The translations under genes were made by a program, and so were the position numbers. Shown in pieces: positions 16,958-24,472 of a stretch of DNA of 64,000 bases. The stretch's first letter is position 1. Every line of letters starts with the position of its first letter. The stretch is from Candidatus Nitrotoga sp. M5 (lineage in GTDB: Bacteria > Pseudomonadota > Gammaproteobacteria > Burkholderiales > Gallionellaceae): NCBI RefSeq assembly GCF_927904885.1, contig NZ_CAKMNW010000043.1:1-64000 (forward strand). Direction: 5' to 3'. The notes beneath the pieces are model-generated. The model ran no database searches and was not told the origin of the DNA. It saw only the letters and a list, made by a program, of their open reading frames with translations.

Positions 16958-17200
16958 TTATGCTTTATCCTGGTCTGGCTTGGGCGCACGCACCGGACGC
17001 ATGCTGTTGATCATTGATTTAGGCACGGCATCCTCTAAACCAATAATTTCCCCCGCCTTAAAACTGGCTTCTGTCAAGACAGCATAGCCATTTCCACCCA
17101 GCGGCTTTAACACGGCCCGGCGCGGCTTTACTTGTTTTGCGTCCAGGAATAAAACCTGTCCGGCATGAAATAAAATCGGTTCCAAAACTCTGTATTTCAT
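16958..17200 (-). CDS. Hypothetical small head-region protein
   Basis: 80 residues, basic, with a predicted small beta barrel (MKYRVLEPILFHAGQVLFL) and KPRRAV. It directly follows the capsid gene and precedes the FII-like gene with no gap. Possibly a head completion or DNA-binding accessory protein; no family recognised. Confidence 0.55.
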   Translation of the reverse strand: MKYRVLEPILFHAGQVLFLDAKQVKPRRAVLKPLGGNGYAVLTEASFKAGEIIGLEDAVPKSMINSMRPVRAPKPDQDKA

Positions 17201-17257
17201 TTTTGCGCCTTATAAAGTGACTTCATCAGGGCGCGAACTGCGCGCCCTGCCAAGCAT

Positions 17258-18205
17258 TTACGCCACCATCGTTACCAGGCACGCTTGCTGCCACAACCCA
17301 TAGCCAACATTGCGCCAGGTATCAATACCAAACTGCCACGCATCATTGTCAAATTCGAATTCCGATCCCTCTGCCTTGGCTTTCAATTCGCCCTCTGTCT
17401 CTTGCTGACGAATCAAGCCCTTCACCGCGCCATCAGTACGGAACACGGCAAATTGAGACGACCACGAACTTAGACGCGCATTCATTTGCACGCTGATGCG
17501 CAAGCCGGGAACATTCGGCAGAATATTGAAAGCGCCACTGGTTAGCGTGGCATTGGTGACAGCAGAAAGCGCGGTCAGATAAAGACTGGTTGGCACAACC
17601 ACCACGAATTCAGACGCCGATTCGTTCATCGGCTCACCTTTGTCGTCGCGGAATCCCTGAATCGCGGCAACCGCTTTTAGAATGCACTGCTGCATTTCTT
17701 CAACCGATGGCGCGGTGACGATGCCGTGCACTGCTGCTGGCAAATCGCTCAGGTCAATCGTAAGGTGATTACTTTGTGTGCCAGAGTCACCCTCGGCATG
17801 GTCTGTATCAAAGTAATACTGGCCGTCATAGCAAGCTGTTGATTCGCCCGCCACAATTAATGTGCTCAACAAACTACCCCAATGCGTAGTTGATCGATCG
17901 GCCAAATCCTGCACCCGCACCATTATTTGGCTTGTTTTATCACGCCGAACATCACGCACGGCGACTTCCAGCGTTGCCTCAAAGTGCTTGTTTTTGATGG
18001 CTATGGATGTCTCTGTCAGGCCACTTGCCTGCCGCCCACCGACCCACTCTCGGTAAGCGGGCGACATCCCCAGCCACGCATACGTCTCAGATTCCTGATC
18101 TGAGCTAAAAAGGTTACTTACGCCATTGATCCACGGCGCATTGTTCCCCGTATCCAACCGCGCGTAATATTCCCCGATGATTGCCCTGCTAGTGATGATA
18201 TTCAT
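17258..18205 (-). CDS. Major capsid protein, Mu gpT-like
   Basis: 315 residues from ATG 18205, which has AAGGA 6 bases upstream; a TTG at 18220 is less likely. The sequence follows the Mu gpT capsid pattern: YAWLGMSPAYREWVGGR near residue 45, then NKHFEATLEV, and CYDGQYYFDTDH near 130. These proteins have the HK97 fold and form the shell. It follows decoration and protease genes. A Mu-type capsid behind a lambda-type portal and terminase shows the mosaic nature of this phage. Confidence 0.85.
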   Translation of the reverse strand: MNIITSRAIIGEYYARLDTGNNAPWINGVSNLFSSDQESETYAWLGMSPAYREWVGGRQASGLTETSIAIKNKHFEATLEVAVRDVRRDKTSQIMVRVQDLADRSTTHWGSLLSTLIVAGESTACYDGQYYFDTDHAEGDSGTQSNHLTIDLSDLPAAVHGIVTAPSVEEMQQCILKAVAAIQGFRDDKGEPMNESASEFVVVVPTSLYLTALSAVTNATLTSGAFNILPNVPGLRISVQMNARLSSWSSQFAVFRTDGAVKGLIRQQETEGELKAKAEGSEFEFDNDAWQFGIDTWRNVGYGLWQQACLVTMVA

Positions 18206-18245
18206 GACGATCCTTATCAATAAGTTTTAAATATGTTTCGCTACC

Positions 18246-19013
18246 TTAATTAGCGGTAGCCCACGTGCCACGCAGGGCAGCAACAGCCGGGCCATTTGCA
18301 TCACCCGGCACCAGCACCACAGAGTCGCCCCGGCGTGCAGTGGCCTTGGTGTTGCTCAGCGCAGTGTTGTCTGTGCCGGGTAAATTCGGACCTTGAATTT
18401 TGTCAGCAGCTTGCGGGGAGATTTTCAGAAGAACCGTGCCATACGCGCCCAGATTCACGATCTTGCAATGTAAAGGGGTCGCCGTGGCAGGCAGTGTGAC
18501 AACCTTGGCGTCGGTATCCACAAAGAAACACTTGCCGTTGTCTTCAATATCCAGTGTTTTATTCGCGCTGATTGTTTCGCGCACGCTGTATTCTGCATAA
18601 GGGTCCTGCATCGAATCCGCATCGAATTCAACAACCACAACGCCCGCAGAAACAAAGCGCTTGATAAAGCCGATAAATACCGAATCAACCGGGCTGAATA
18701 CAAAAGTATTGTCGTCAGTGGCATACACAGGCTGGCCGGTGTCGGTTATCACCGCATCCGCCACGGACAATTGCACTTCGCCATTCGCAATCACTCGAAC
18801 ACTGGCCGCAGCGGCAACACCGGCCAAATTGTCGGCAATTGACTCAGCAAATCCGGCAAAGCGGTCTGGGTAAACCAAGGGGCGGGCATGGCCCGTGGCG
18901 GCCACCAGCCCAACCGCGGCACCTTGATAAATAATATCGGCGGCGATCACCGGGTGGGCGTTACGTGAGCCCATTTCGTATGGACGGCTTAAATTTGCGG
19001 CAAGGGTAGTCAT
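18246..19013 (-). CDS. Head decoration protein (DUF2190-like N-terminus)
   Basis: 255 residues. The first part (MTTLAANLSRPYEMG, VIAADIIYQGAAVGL, DRFAGFAESIADN) resembles capsid cement/decoration proteins of the DUF2190/gpD type. The second half (from about residue 145) is a separate strand-rich segment with ISPQAADKIQGP and a final W, so the protein is longer than a plain cement protein. It lies between the protease and the capsid genes, where lambda D is found. Confidence 0.7.
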   Translation of the reverse strand: MTTLAANLSRPYEMGSRNAHPVIAADIIYQGAAVGLVAATGHARPLVYPDRFAGFAESIADNLAGVAAAASVRVIANGEVQLSVADAVITDTGQPVYATDDNTFVFSPVDSVFIGFIKRFVSAGVVVVEFDADSMQDPYAEYSVRETISANKTLDIEDNGKCFFVDTDAKVVTLPATATPLHCKIVNLGAYGTVLLKISPQAADKIQGPNLPGTDNTALSNTKATARRGDSVVLVPGDANGPAVAALRGTWATAN

Positions 19014-19052
19014 GGTTAAATCCTTTTAATTATTAAACGGGGCTTTTAATGC

Positions 19053-19529
19053 TTAAGCGCGGCCTGAAAGTTGCTTTACACGGCCTGCCGCCATTGCCGT
19101 CTCATAACCCTTGTACGCCGCCAACGAACGGAATTCGGCGCGAATAGCCGGGTCACTATCCCACTTTGCCTGGCAGCGCTCATCCAGCGGCAAGTTCTCA
19201 AACTGGTCGGCAGACGCAAAAGGTGCAGCAACATAAGCAACCGGCGCAGGCGCTTCATCTGCCATTGATTTAGCCGCCGCCTGACGGCTACTTTTTTCTG
19301 CCGCCAGCACCGCTTGTGCGGCATCGCCTGCGTTAGATGTGCCATCAAACTTGAGCTTGCCGATCAACGCTTCATGTCCTGGTATCAGCTGGGCTTCAAT
19401 CGCCGCGATACGGTCACGCTCATCTGCAGCACCCTGCGCACGAAAACCCGCCGCAATTTCAGGATATTCAGCAGCAATTGTTTCCGCTGTAAGAGGGGTG
19501 ATGACTTTGTTTTCTGCTTTTACGTCCAC
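19053..19529 (-). CDS. Internal in-frame scaffold protein, Nu3-like
   Basis: Inside the protease gene, AAAGGAA (19541-19535) lies 5 bases before an in-frame GTG at 19529, which would start a 158-residue product VDVKAENKVITPLT... covering the helical C-terminus; an in-frame ATG (19547) is just before it. In lambda, Nu3 scaffold is made this way from gene C. The spacing and strength of the site inside a gene make a second product likely, but it is unproven. Confidence 0.6.
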   Translation of the reverse strand: MDVKAENKVITPLTAETIAAEYPEIAAGFRAQGAADERDRIAAIEAQLIPGHEALIGKLKFDGTSNAGDAAQAVLAAEKSSRQAAAKSMADEAPAPVAYVAAPFASADQFENLPLDERCQAKWDSDPAIRAEFRSLAAYKGYETAMAAGRVKQLSGRA

Positions 19530-20393
19530 GGTATTTCCTTTCGTCATAGTTTTAATAGATTGCGGTGCCCCGCTGTTAAGCTGGGCCACCAGCGCATCGA
19601 GCGTAATCACGCCATCTACCAGCCCCGCATCAATTGCCTGCTGGCCGATAAATATCCGACCGTCTGCCATATCCGCTAAAACGGTGTCGGTAGATACCCC
19701 GCGATTGCTCGCCACAGCAGAAACAAACAGTGAGTAGGTGTAATCCACCTGGTCTTGCATGGTTTGCCTGCCTTCTTTGCTCAGCGGGGCATAGTTACTG
19801 GCAATACGCTTGTATTGCCCGGCAAAGATTTCCGTGGTTTTAACGCCTTCACGCTCTTGCGCTTTTGAAATGTCAGTGTGTGTTGCCACTACGCCGATGC
19901 TGCCCACTATCGTGGTGCTGTCGGCGATGTAGGCAGAATTGGCAGCGGATCCTATCCAATACGCAGCGCTGGCCATCGTGCCATCGGCCAGCGTGACAAT
20001 CGGCTTGGTCGATGCCGACACGATATCGGCCAGCGCTTGCGTACCATCTACCGTGCCGCCGGGGCTATCGATCGACAAAATAATGCTGTGCACCGCCGGA
20101 TCGTTCATCGCGTCGCGCAGGTCGCGCGCGGCCAGCTCGGTGGACACGCCACCGCTGATTTTGCTGAACAGGTTGGCTTTTTTGGCAATCACACCTTCCA
20201 TCGGGATAATCGCCACACCATCGCGAATGGCATAGCCCTGCGCTTCGTTATTCAGCGCACGCCCCAGCTCTTTTTCAACCGCAGCAATGTCTATTTTTTC
20301 ACCGCGTAAATGGGTGGCATAAACGGCTTGAATTTCGAGCAACTTGGCAGGCTCGATTGCCCAGGGTGCTGTCAGTATGTCGAGTATTTTCAT
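19053..20393 (-). CDS. Head maturation protease, S49 (SppA-like), with C-terminal scaffold
   Basis: 446 residues. The protease part (about 1-255) shows SPGGTVDG, then the nucleophile Ser142 in TMASAAYWIG, and a Lys around 195 in GVKTTEIF as second catalytic residue. The last 160 residues are helical, charged and A/E/K/Q-rich, as in a scaffold. This matches lambda C with Nu3 inside its 3' end. It processes the prohead. Its start overlaps the portal gene end (ATGA) and an internal start is visible at 19529. Confidence 0.87.
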   Translation of the reverse strand: MKILDILTAPWAIEPAKLLEIQAVYATHLRGEKIDIAAVEKELGRALNNEAQGYAIRDGVAIIPMEGVIAKKANLFSKISGGVSTELAARDLRDAMNDPAVHSIILSIDSPGGTVDGTQALADIVSASTKPIVTLADGTMASAAYWIGSAANSAYIADSTTIVGSIGVVATHTDISKAQEREGVKTTEIFAGQYKRIASNYAPLSKEGRQTMQDQVDYTYSLFVSAVASNRGVSTDTVLADMADGRIFIGQQAIDAGLVDGVITLDALVAQLNSGAPQSIKTMTKGNTVDVKAENKVITPLTAETIAAEYPEIAAGFRAQGAADERDRIAAIEAQLIPGHEALIGKLKFDGTSNAGDAAQAVLAAEKSSRQAAAKSMADEAPAPVAYVAAPFASADQFENLPLDERCQAKWDSDPAIRAEFRSLAAYKGYETAMAAGRVKQLSGRA

Positions 20394-22006
20394 TTGTCTT
20401 TTTCGGGTTTGGGTGCTGGTTCGTCATCATCTGCCTCGGGCTGGGCAGCCGGGCTGCCAGCGGGCGGAATGTAAATGCCGTCGCGTTTCTCGGCGTTGAT
20501 TTCTTTTACGCGTTGCTCGTGCTTTTGTTCCCAGTCCACACCGTCGTGCAATATGCTCTCGGCTTGCTTGGTGCTGATACCCAGATCAACGCGCTTTTGG
20601 GCGGCGTCTACTTCTTTGCTTGGGTCGATTGAGCCGGGGCCGTCACCAGTCCAGATTGCGGCACACCAGGCGGCGCGCACCACGTCATCGGTAAAGAATC
20701 CCGGCGCGCTAATACGCCCTTCGGCCACTTCATCCGCCAGCCACAACTCAAACACCGGCTGGCACAATTTCTTGGCCAGAAAATCACGCTTGGAGCGAAA
20801 CGCTTTCCACGCCATCAGCAACGCAGCACGCGAGGCGCTGTAACTGCTTTGGAAGTGCATCACCAGCACTTCAAACGGCATCTCAAGCGCCATGCCAATT
20901 TGACGCACCATTGCTGTCCAGAATGGGTCAAAAGCGGGGTTTGGGCGGCCCGGGGTGTTGGATTCAATACTTTCACCGGGCAGCAGGTTGATTGCCTTGC
21001 CGGATTCCATCTCACCAGACCATTTGCCCGCCGTATCGACAATCGCGGCTTGCGCGTCTTCGTCGTAAAGATTGTCGAAAGCCGTCGGATCCATCTTGAT
21101 AAACGTGGCCATCAATCCAGACACCACGGCGGCATTCAGCTCGGCATCACTCCAGCGCGCCAGCTGCTTAAGCGGCTCCAAAATCGGTGCAATCCACGGC
21201 ACGCCACGCAATTGGCCGGGGCGCAATGGTTTGAAAATAGAGAGTACGTTCAGGCGACCGGATGAATTACCGCGAATTGCAACCCTGTCCCATTTCTGCG
21301 ACCCAATAAGGCGCGTGTCGCCGGGGTGATGGCGCGCGATATGGCAGGCGATAACCTCGCCGGTAGCGGGTGATATTTCGATGCCGTCGATAACGGTCGG
21401 CGTGTCAGCAGCGCGGTTTGGGTTGCATACCCGATCAGCCTCAATAATTTGCAGGGCCAGCCGGGCAGGCTTACCACTACGCGCGACCCGGGGGGTTAAA
21501 ACAAACAGATCGCCAGACTCAAGGTAAGAGCGGCAAGTGATATCCTGAATCTCATAAAAATCCATTTGCCGCGCAACATCGCAATCAGCAGATTCTGCCC
21601 ACACTTTAAAGCGGCGCTTTACATCATCCTGCCAAGCTTCTGCCTGTTCTTCGCTCAAACGCAAAAACTTGGCATCAATCGCCGGGGTGCACGTCAGTCC
21701 GGTACCGACTACATGGCTGACGGTTGTATTCAACGCACCCAGCGCAACCGGCGCATTGCGCATCTGGTCACGACTTCGGGCGCGTAGCATGGGTAGGTCG
21801 CGGAGGGTATCCGCGTTCGCCGATCCGGCATGCGGATTCCAGCGCGATAACTGTGCTCTATCTATTTTGCCGCCGGTGTAGCCGCCAGCAACTGCCAATT
21901 GGCTACGCTGCAAGGTGCGTTTAAGCGCCAAGCCCGGCATAAAATAAGAGATGGTTTTGTCGAGAATGTTTTGACCGGAAAGGTCAGAAAGAAGTGGCTT
22001 ATTCAT
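20390..22006 (-). CDS. Portal protein, lambda B family
   Basis: 538 residues with the phage portal (lambda) pattern: RWNPHAGSANADTLRDLPMLRARSRD at the N-terminus (early Arg-rich segment), GSGLTCTP-like turn (VGTGLTCTP), then FKPLRPGQLRGVPW and FQSSYSASRAALL in the second half. It makes the dodecameric ring for DNA entry. The C-terminus is charged (EADDDEPAPKPEKDK). Coupled by ATGA overlaps to the W-like gene upstream and to the protease downstream. Confidence 0.92.
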   Translation of the reverse strand: MNKPLLSDLSGQNILDKTISYFMPGLALKRTLQRSQLAVAGGYTGGKIDRAQLSRWNPHAGSANADTLRDLPMLRARSRDQMRNAPVALGALNTTVSHVVGTGLTCTPAIDAKFLRLSEEQAEAWQDDVKRRFKVWAESADCDVARQMDFYEIQDITCRSYLESGDLFVLTPRVARSGKPARLALQIIEADRVCNPNRAADTPTVIDGIEISPATGEVIACHIARHHPGDTRLIGSQKWDRVAIRGNSSGRLNVLSIFKPLRPGQLRGVPWIAPILEPLKQLARWSDAELNAAVVSGLMATFIKMDPTAFDNLYDEDAQAAIVDTAGKWSGEMESGKAINLLPGESIESNTPGRPNPAFDPFWTAMVRQIGMALEMPFEVLVMHFQSSYSASRAALLMAWKAFRSKRDFLAKKLCQPVFELWLADEVAEGRISAPGFFTDDVVRAAWCAAIWTGDGPGSIDPSKEVDAAQKRVDLGISTKQAESILHDGVDWEQKHEQRVKEINAEKRDGIYIPPAGSPAAQPEADDDEPAPKPEKDK

Positions 22007-22245
22007 CCGCCCACCACCACAGTGCGCGCCCGGCCACGGCCAGCAGATTGGCGGGTAAGATTAACAACGCGGTTATGCCATATTTCAATCCCCCTCTGCA
22101 CCATTTCAAGATCAGCACGGGTTAGCCAGCGCTCAGACCCCGCGCCCAAACCCATCTTGTAAGATTGCCCGCCCAAAACCGCCGTTTCCGCCGCCAAATA
22201 GGCGTCGAGCTGCGTTTGTGCCTGTGCAAGTGTGATTCCAGCCAT
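22003..22245 (-). CDS. Small head-joining protein, DUF6148-like (gpW position)
   Basis: 80 residues: helix with LAQAQTQLDAYLAAETAVLGGQ, then SYKMG and LTRADLEMVQRGIEIW, the typical pattern of DUF6148, found where lambda W is encoded. Likely a connector protein completing the head. First gene of the portal cluster on this side; overlaps the portal start by 4 bases. Confidence 0.75.
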   Translation of the reverse strand: MAGITLAQAQTQLDAYLAAETAVLGGQSYKMGLGAGSERWLTRADLEMVQRGIEIWHNRVVNLTRQSAGRGRARTVVVGG

Positions 22246-22437
22246 TAAAGCTCCAGTAAGAAGCTTTAATGTACTGAATTATGTTTGTCTCAAATAGGGC
22301 AAAATGAGACGACTTTAGAAGATTTAAGGGGTGTTTGGTGTGTTACGGGGGGAAAGGCGTGACATTTACTTTTGCAAATTTGACGCAAGCAATCTGCACA
22401 ATACAATACAAATTGTCAAGTAAGTGATGATTTCGGT
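22246..22437. other. Intergenic stretch before the portal cluster
   Basis: 192 bases without a convincing gene between the W-like gene and the gene ending at 22438. The minus strand holds TTGACA (22434-22409 zone) followed by AT-rich DNA that could be part of a promoter for the head genes, but no good -10 at proper spacing was found. Confidence 0.3.
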
Positions 22438-22782
22438 TCAACGTTTATAAGGCTTACCCACTACAAATTGCACAGCGGCGTGACACACCTCGCACAGGCA
22501 ATATTCTTTATCCTCACTGGAACGATATAGAAACCGACGAACAGTAACATCTGCGCATGGACCGTAACTTTTACGAGCTATGCCACGCGGTAGATCTAAA
22601 TACGATATCGGAACGGTAACTAAAGGTACACGCTTATCAATACCAGGGGTAGGCTGATGATATAAACAAAGCTCGTTTTCACAAATGCAGTCCATAATAA
22701 AATTCTTATTTTTCAGTAATGACACTTCAGCTACGTAGTTCTGGTGACATACCGCAATAAAATCTACATTTTTGTTTCCCAT
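22438..22782 (-). CDS. Cysteine-rich hypothetical protein, divergent from hicA
   Basis: 114 residues with paired cysteines CICENELC (about residues 32-39) and CLCEVC (about 94-99) plus nearby His, suggesting a zinc-binding fold. AT-rich compared with the surrounding late genes, like the hicAB cassette. It is divergent from hicA and shares the palindromic control region, so it may belong to the same inserted cassette. Function unknown. Confidence 0.55.
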   Translation of the reverse strand: MGNKNVDFIAVCHQNYVAEVSLLKNKNFIMDCICENELCLYHQPTPGIDKRVPLVTVPISYLDLPRGIARKSYGPCADVTVRRFLYRSSEDKEYCLCEVCHAAVQFVVGKPYKR

Positions 22783-22791
22783 GGGCTATAC

Positions 22792-22885
22792 TTGACACTG
22801 CTGATAGTGTCATTTTTGCGAAACTTAGTAATTTGCAGTTACTTTAATTATTCAAACGGTTAAACTAGACACTATGGGCGGTGTC
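22792..22885. promoter_or_regulatory. hicAB control region with two GACAC...GTGTC palindromes
   Basis: Two inverted repeats: GACACT-6-AGTGTC (22794-22811) and GACAC-8-GTGTC (22868-22885). The first overlaps a TTGACA hexamer (22792-22797); the second lies between a TAAACT box (22861-22866) and the hicA start at 22891. Centres are 74 bases apart, about seven helical turns. HicB proteins with a ribbon-helix-helix domain bind such sites to repress their own operon. Binding is inferred. Confidence 0.65.
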
Positions 22886-22890
22886 AAATT

Positions 22891-23175
22891 ATGGCAGATT
22901 TTGAGAAATCATTTAGAAAGCTCGGTGAGCTGACCAGTAGTGCAAACGCTTCATGCAGAGAGTTTACCAGGGTGTTGGAGGATATCGGATTCACTATCGA
23001 ACAGTGCGGAAGCGCCGGTCACAAGATCGCAAGACATCCCGCAATCTCACTTAGTGATTTTCCCGATTACAACTGTGGGCACAATTCAGGTGAAGCAGTT
23101 AAGCGCCCCTACATTAAAAAATTGTACAAGTTTGTTAAGCAACATGAAGACGCCATTAAGGAGTACTTAAAATGA
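22891..23175 (+). CDS. hicA: HicA-like toxin
   Basis: 94 residues. The core matches HicA mRNA interferases: RVLEDIGFTIEQCGSAGHKI with the likely catalytic His44 in GHKIARHP, followed by a second strand and KRPYIKKLYKFVKQHE helix. HicA is a double-stranded-RNA-binding-like ribonuclease that blocks translation when free. It is the first gene of a + strand cassette placed against the late operon, and its stop overlaps the hicB start (ATGA). Somewhat longer than minimal HicA because of about 20 extra N-terminal residues. Confidence 0.82.
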   Translation: MADFEKSFRKLGELTSSANASCREFTRVLEDIGFTIEQCGSAGHKIARHPAISLSDFPDYNCGHNSGEAVKRPYIKKLYKFVKQHEDAIKEYLK

Positions 23176-23717
23176 AATTCGATCCTGAGGCCTACACAAT
23201 CACAATCCGTAAAGAAGAAATTGACGGTGATATTTATTATGCTGGACGAGTCGCAGAGTTCCCTAATATCAGCGCATTCGAGGATAATTTCGAGACGACT
23301 CGCACTTTAGTTATTGACGCAATTCAGACGCTAAAGAAAATTTCTGATGAAACTCACTCTGAGTTTCCGCATCCCTACCCATCTCCAGCTGATGAATTCA
23401 GCGGGCGAGTTACTTTGCGTCTACCGAAATCTCTTCATGCAAAAGTTTCAAAAATTGCCGCCAAAGAAGATGTGAGTGTGAATCAATATTTGGTAACAGC
23501 TATTGCTACATATGTAGGTGAAATCGACGGAATATCAAAAGTAGTTTCTGAGGCAGCACTCCATATAGCACATGTTGTTAGAAGCGGCTTATACGCTTGG
23601 CAAAACGCTTCATTACAATTCATGAACGTAACGCCATCTCAAGTTTCAATCCCATCGGAAGTTGCTGGATCTAAATATTTGAGCGGACCAATGTCACAAC
23701 CTATATACGCGGGATAA
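23172..23717 (+). CDS. hicB: HicB-like antitoxin with ribbon-helix-helix domain
   Basis: 181 residues. N-terminal HicB fold (YTITIRKEEIDGDIYYAGRV, then EFPNISAFEDNFE, residues about 8-60) neutralises the toxin; a ribbon-helix-helix segment follows (VTLRLPKSLHAKVSKIAAKE, about 80-115) for DNA binding. The remaining 60 residues are extra and not recognised. Directly downstream of hicA with a 4-base overlap; gene order toxin first. The two palindromes upstream are its probable operators. Confidence 0.82.
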   Translation: MKFDPEAYTITIRKEEIDGDIYYAGRVAEFPNISAFEDNFETTRTLVIDAIQTLKKISDETHSEFPHPYPSPADEFSGRVTLRLPKSLHAKVSKIAAKEDVSVNQYLVTAIATYVGEIDGISKVVSEAALHIAHVVRSGLYAWQNASLQFMNVTPSQVSIPSEVAGSKYLSGPMSQPIYAG

Positions 23718-23721
23718 GCAA

Positions 23722-23976
23722 ATGTCAAATTCTAATAGCATCGAATATTCTAACAAAGAACTAGTAGCCGCTTTGCTACGAGATAAAGAAATTCACGCAG
23801 GCCATTGGGTATTGGCGGCTAAATTAAGATTTAGTGCAATGAATATCGGACAGGAAGCAGATGGCTCTGATGCATCTCCTGCTGGTGTTGTTGCATTGAA
23901 TGGTATTAAGTTAGAAAACGTGCCTGAACCACTTCCATATTCAGTAAATGCTGCTGAAGCCAACCCCAAGAGCTAA
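23722..23976 (+). CDS. Hypothetical protein, third gene of the hic cassette
   Basis: 84 residues, beginning 4 bases after the hicB stop and so in the same operon. A helical N-terminus (YSNKELVAALLRDKEIHAG) and no motif that I recognise. Its AT-rich base use matches hicAB and differs from the late genes around. It could modulate the toxin pair or be an unrelated passenger. Confidence 0.55.
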   Translation: MSNSNSIEYSNKELVAALLRDKEIHAGHWVLAAKLRFSAMNIGQEADGSDASPAGVVALNGIKLENVPEPLPYSVNAAEANPKS

Positions 23977-24157
23977 TACATAATAAAGCAGAAACTCAAA
24001 GGTTTTACTGGAGCCGCCGCAGCCGCGTTTGCAAAATTTGGGACGGAGGCGCGCGCCAGCGCGCCACGTACCGAATTTAGGGAATGCAGCGAGGTGGCAA
24101 TAGCGCCCGTTCCACACGCGCTGTCCTTGGAAGTGTCCTCGGGCAGCGCAGCCGCCC
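23977..24157. other. GC-rich non-coding block with hairpin between hic cassette and late genes
   Basis: 181 bases without a convincing gene. It contains a perfect GC hairpin (GGCGCGC-4-GCGCGCC, 24048-24065) and further self-complementary GC stretches, and its composition contrasts sharply with the AT-rich cassette beside it. A minus-strand ORF crosses it (to 24180) but runs into hic cassette DNA and looks like chance. It might be a dispersed repeat, a structured RNA or the scar of the cassette insertion. Confidence 0.4.
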
Positions 24158-24469
24158 CTAGACTTGACCAAAACGCCCACCCGATTTCATCAGCCGATAA
24201 ACCGTAGCCCGGCTTATTTTATGCTTTTTAGTCAGCTCAGTCGTACTCATATCACTTAGCCCGTCCGCAAAAGCGGCATGGCGCTGCCTCGGCGTCATGC
24301 GCGGTGCGCGCTTGTGCACAAAAAACCGTCGCCCACCGTACTCAGCACGCACCTGCTGCTCAACCTGCTGCGCCAACACACCATCAAACCCCGGTGCGAC
24401 ATTGACCACACGCTGGAGAATAGCCGAAACAATGTCCGGATCTTGCTCGTCCGCGCTGTCATCGCGCAT
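24158..24469 (-). CDS. Mor-family-like helix-turn-helix protein
   Basis: 103 residues. It has the Mor/C activator pattern: E-x-YGG-RRFFVHK (YGG at 44-46), then a C-terminal helix-turn-helix (MSTTELTKKHKISRATVYRLM, about 74-94, split here by position only). In Mu, Mor activates middle transcription. Here it follows the large terminase with an ATG 3 bases after its stop, so it may act in late gene control or in packaging. It lies right beside the hic cassette. Confidence 0.65.
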   Translation of the reverse strand: MRDDSADEQDPDIVSAILQRVVNVAPGFDGVLAQQVEQQVRAEYGGRRFFVHKRAPRMTPRQRHAAFADGLSDMSTTELTKKHKISRATVYRLMKSGGRFGQV

Positions 24470-24472
24470 ACG

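Noticed and set aside
23941..24180. 79-codon minus-strand frame over the GC-rich block
   Set aside because: It crosses from AT-rich hic cassette DNA into the hairpin block, with no start site, and has an unlikely composition.
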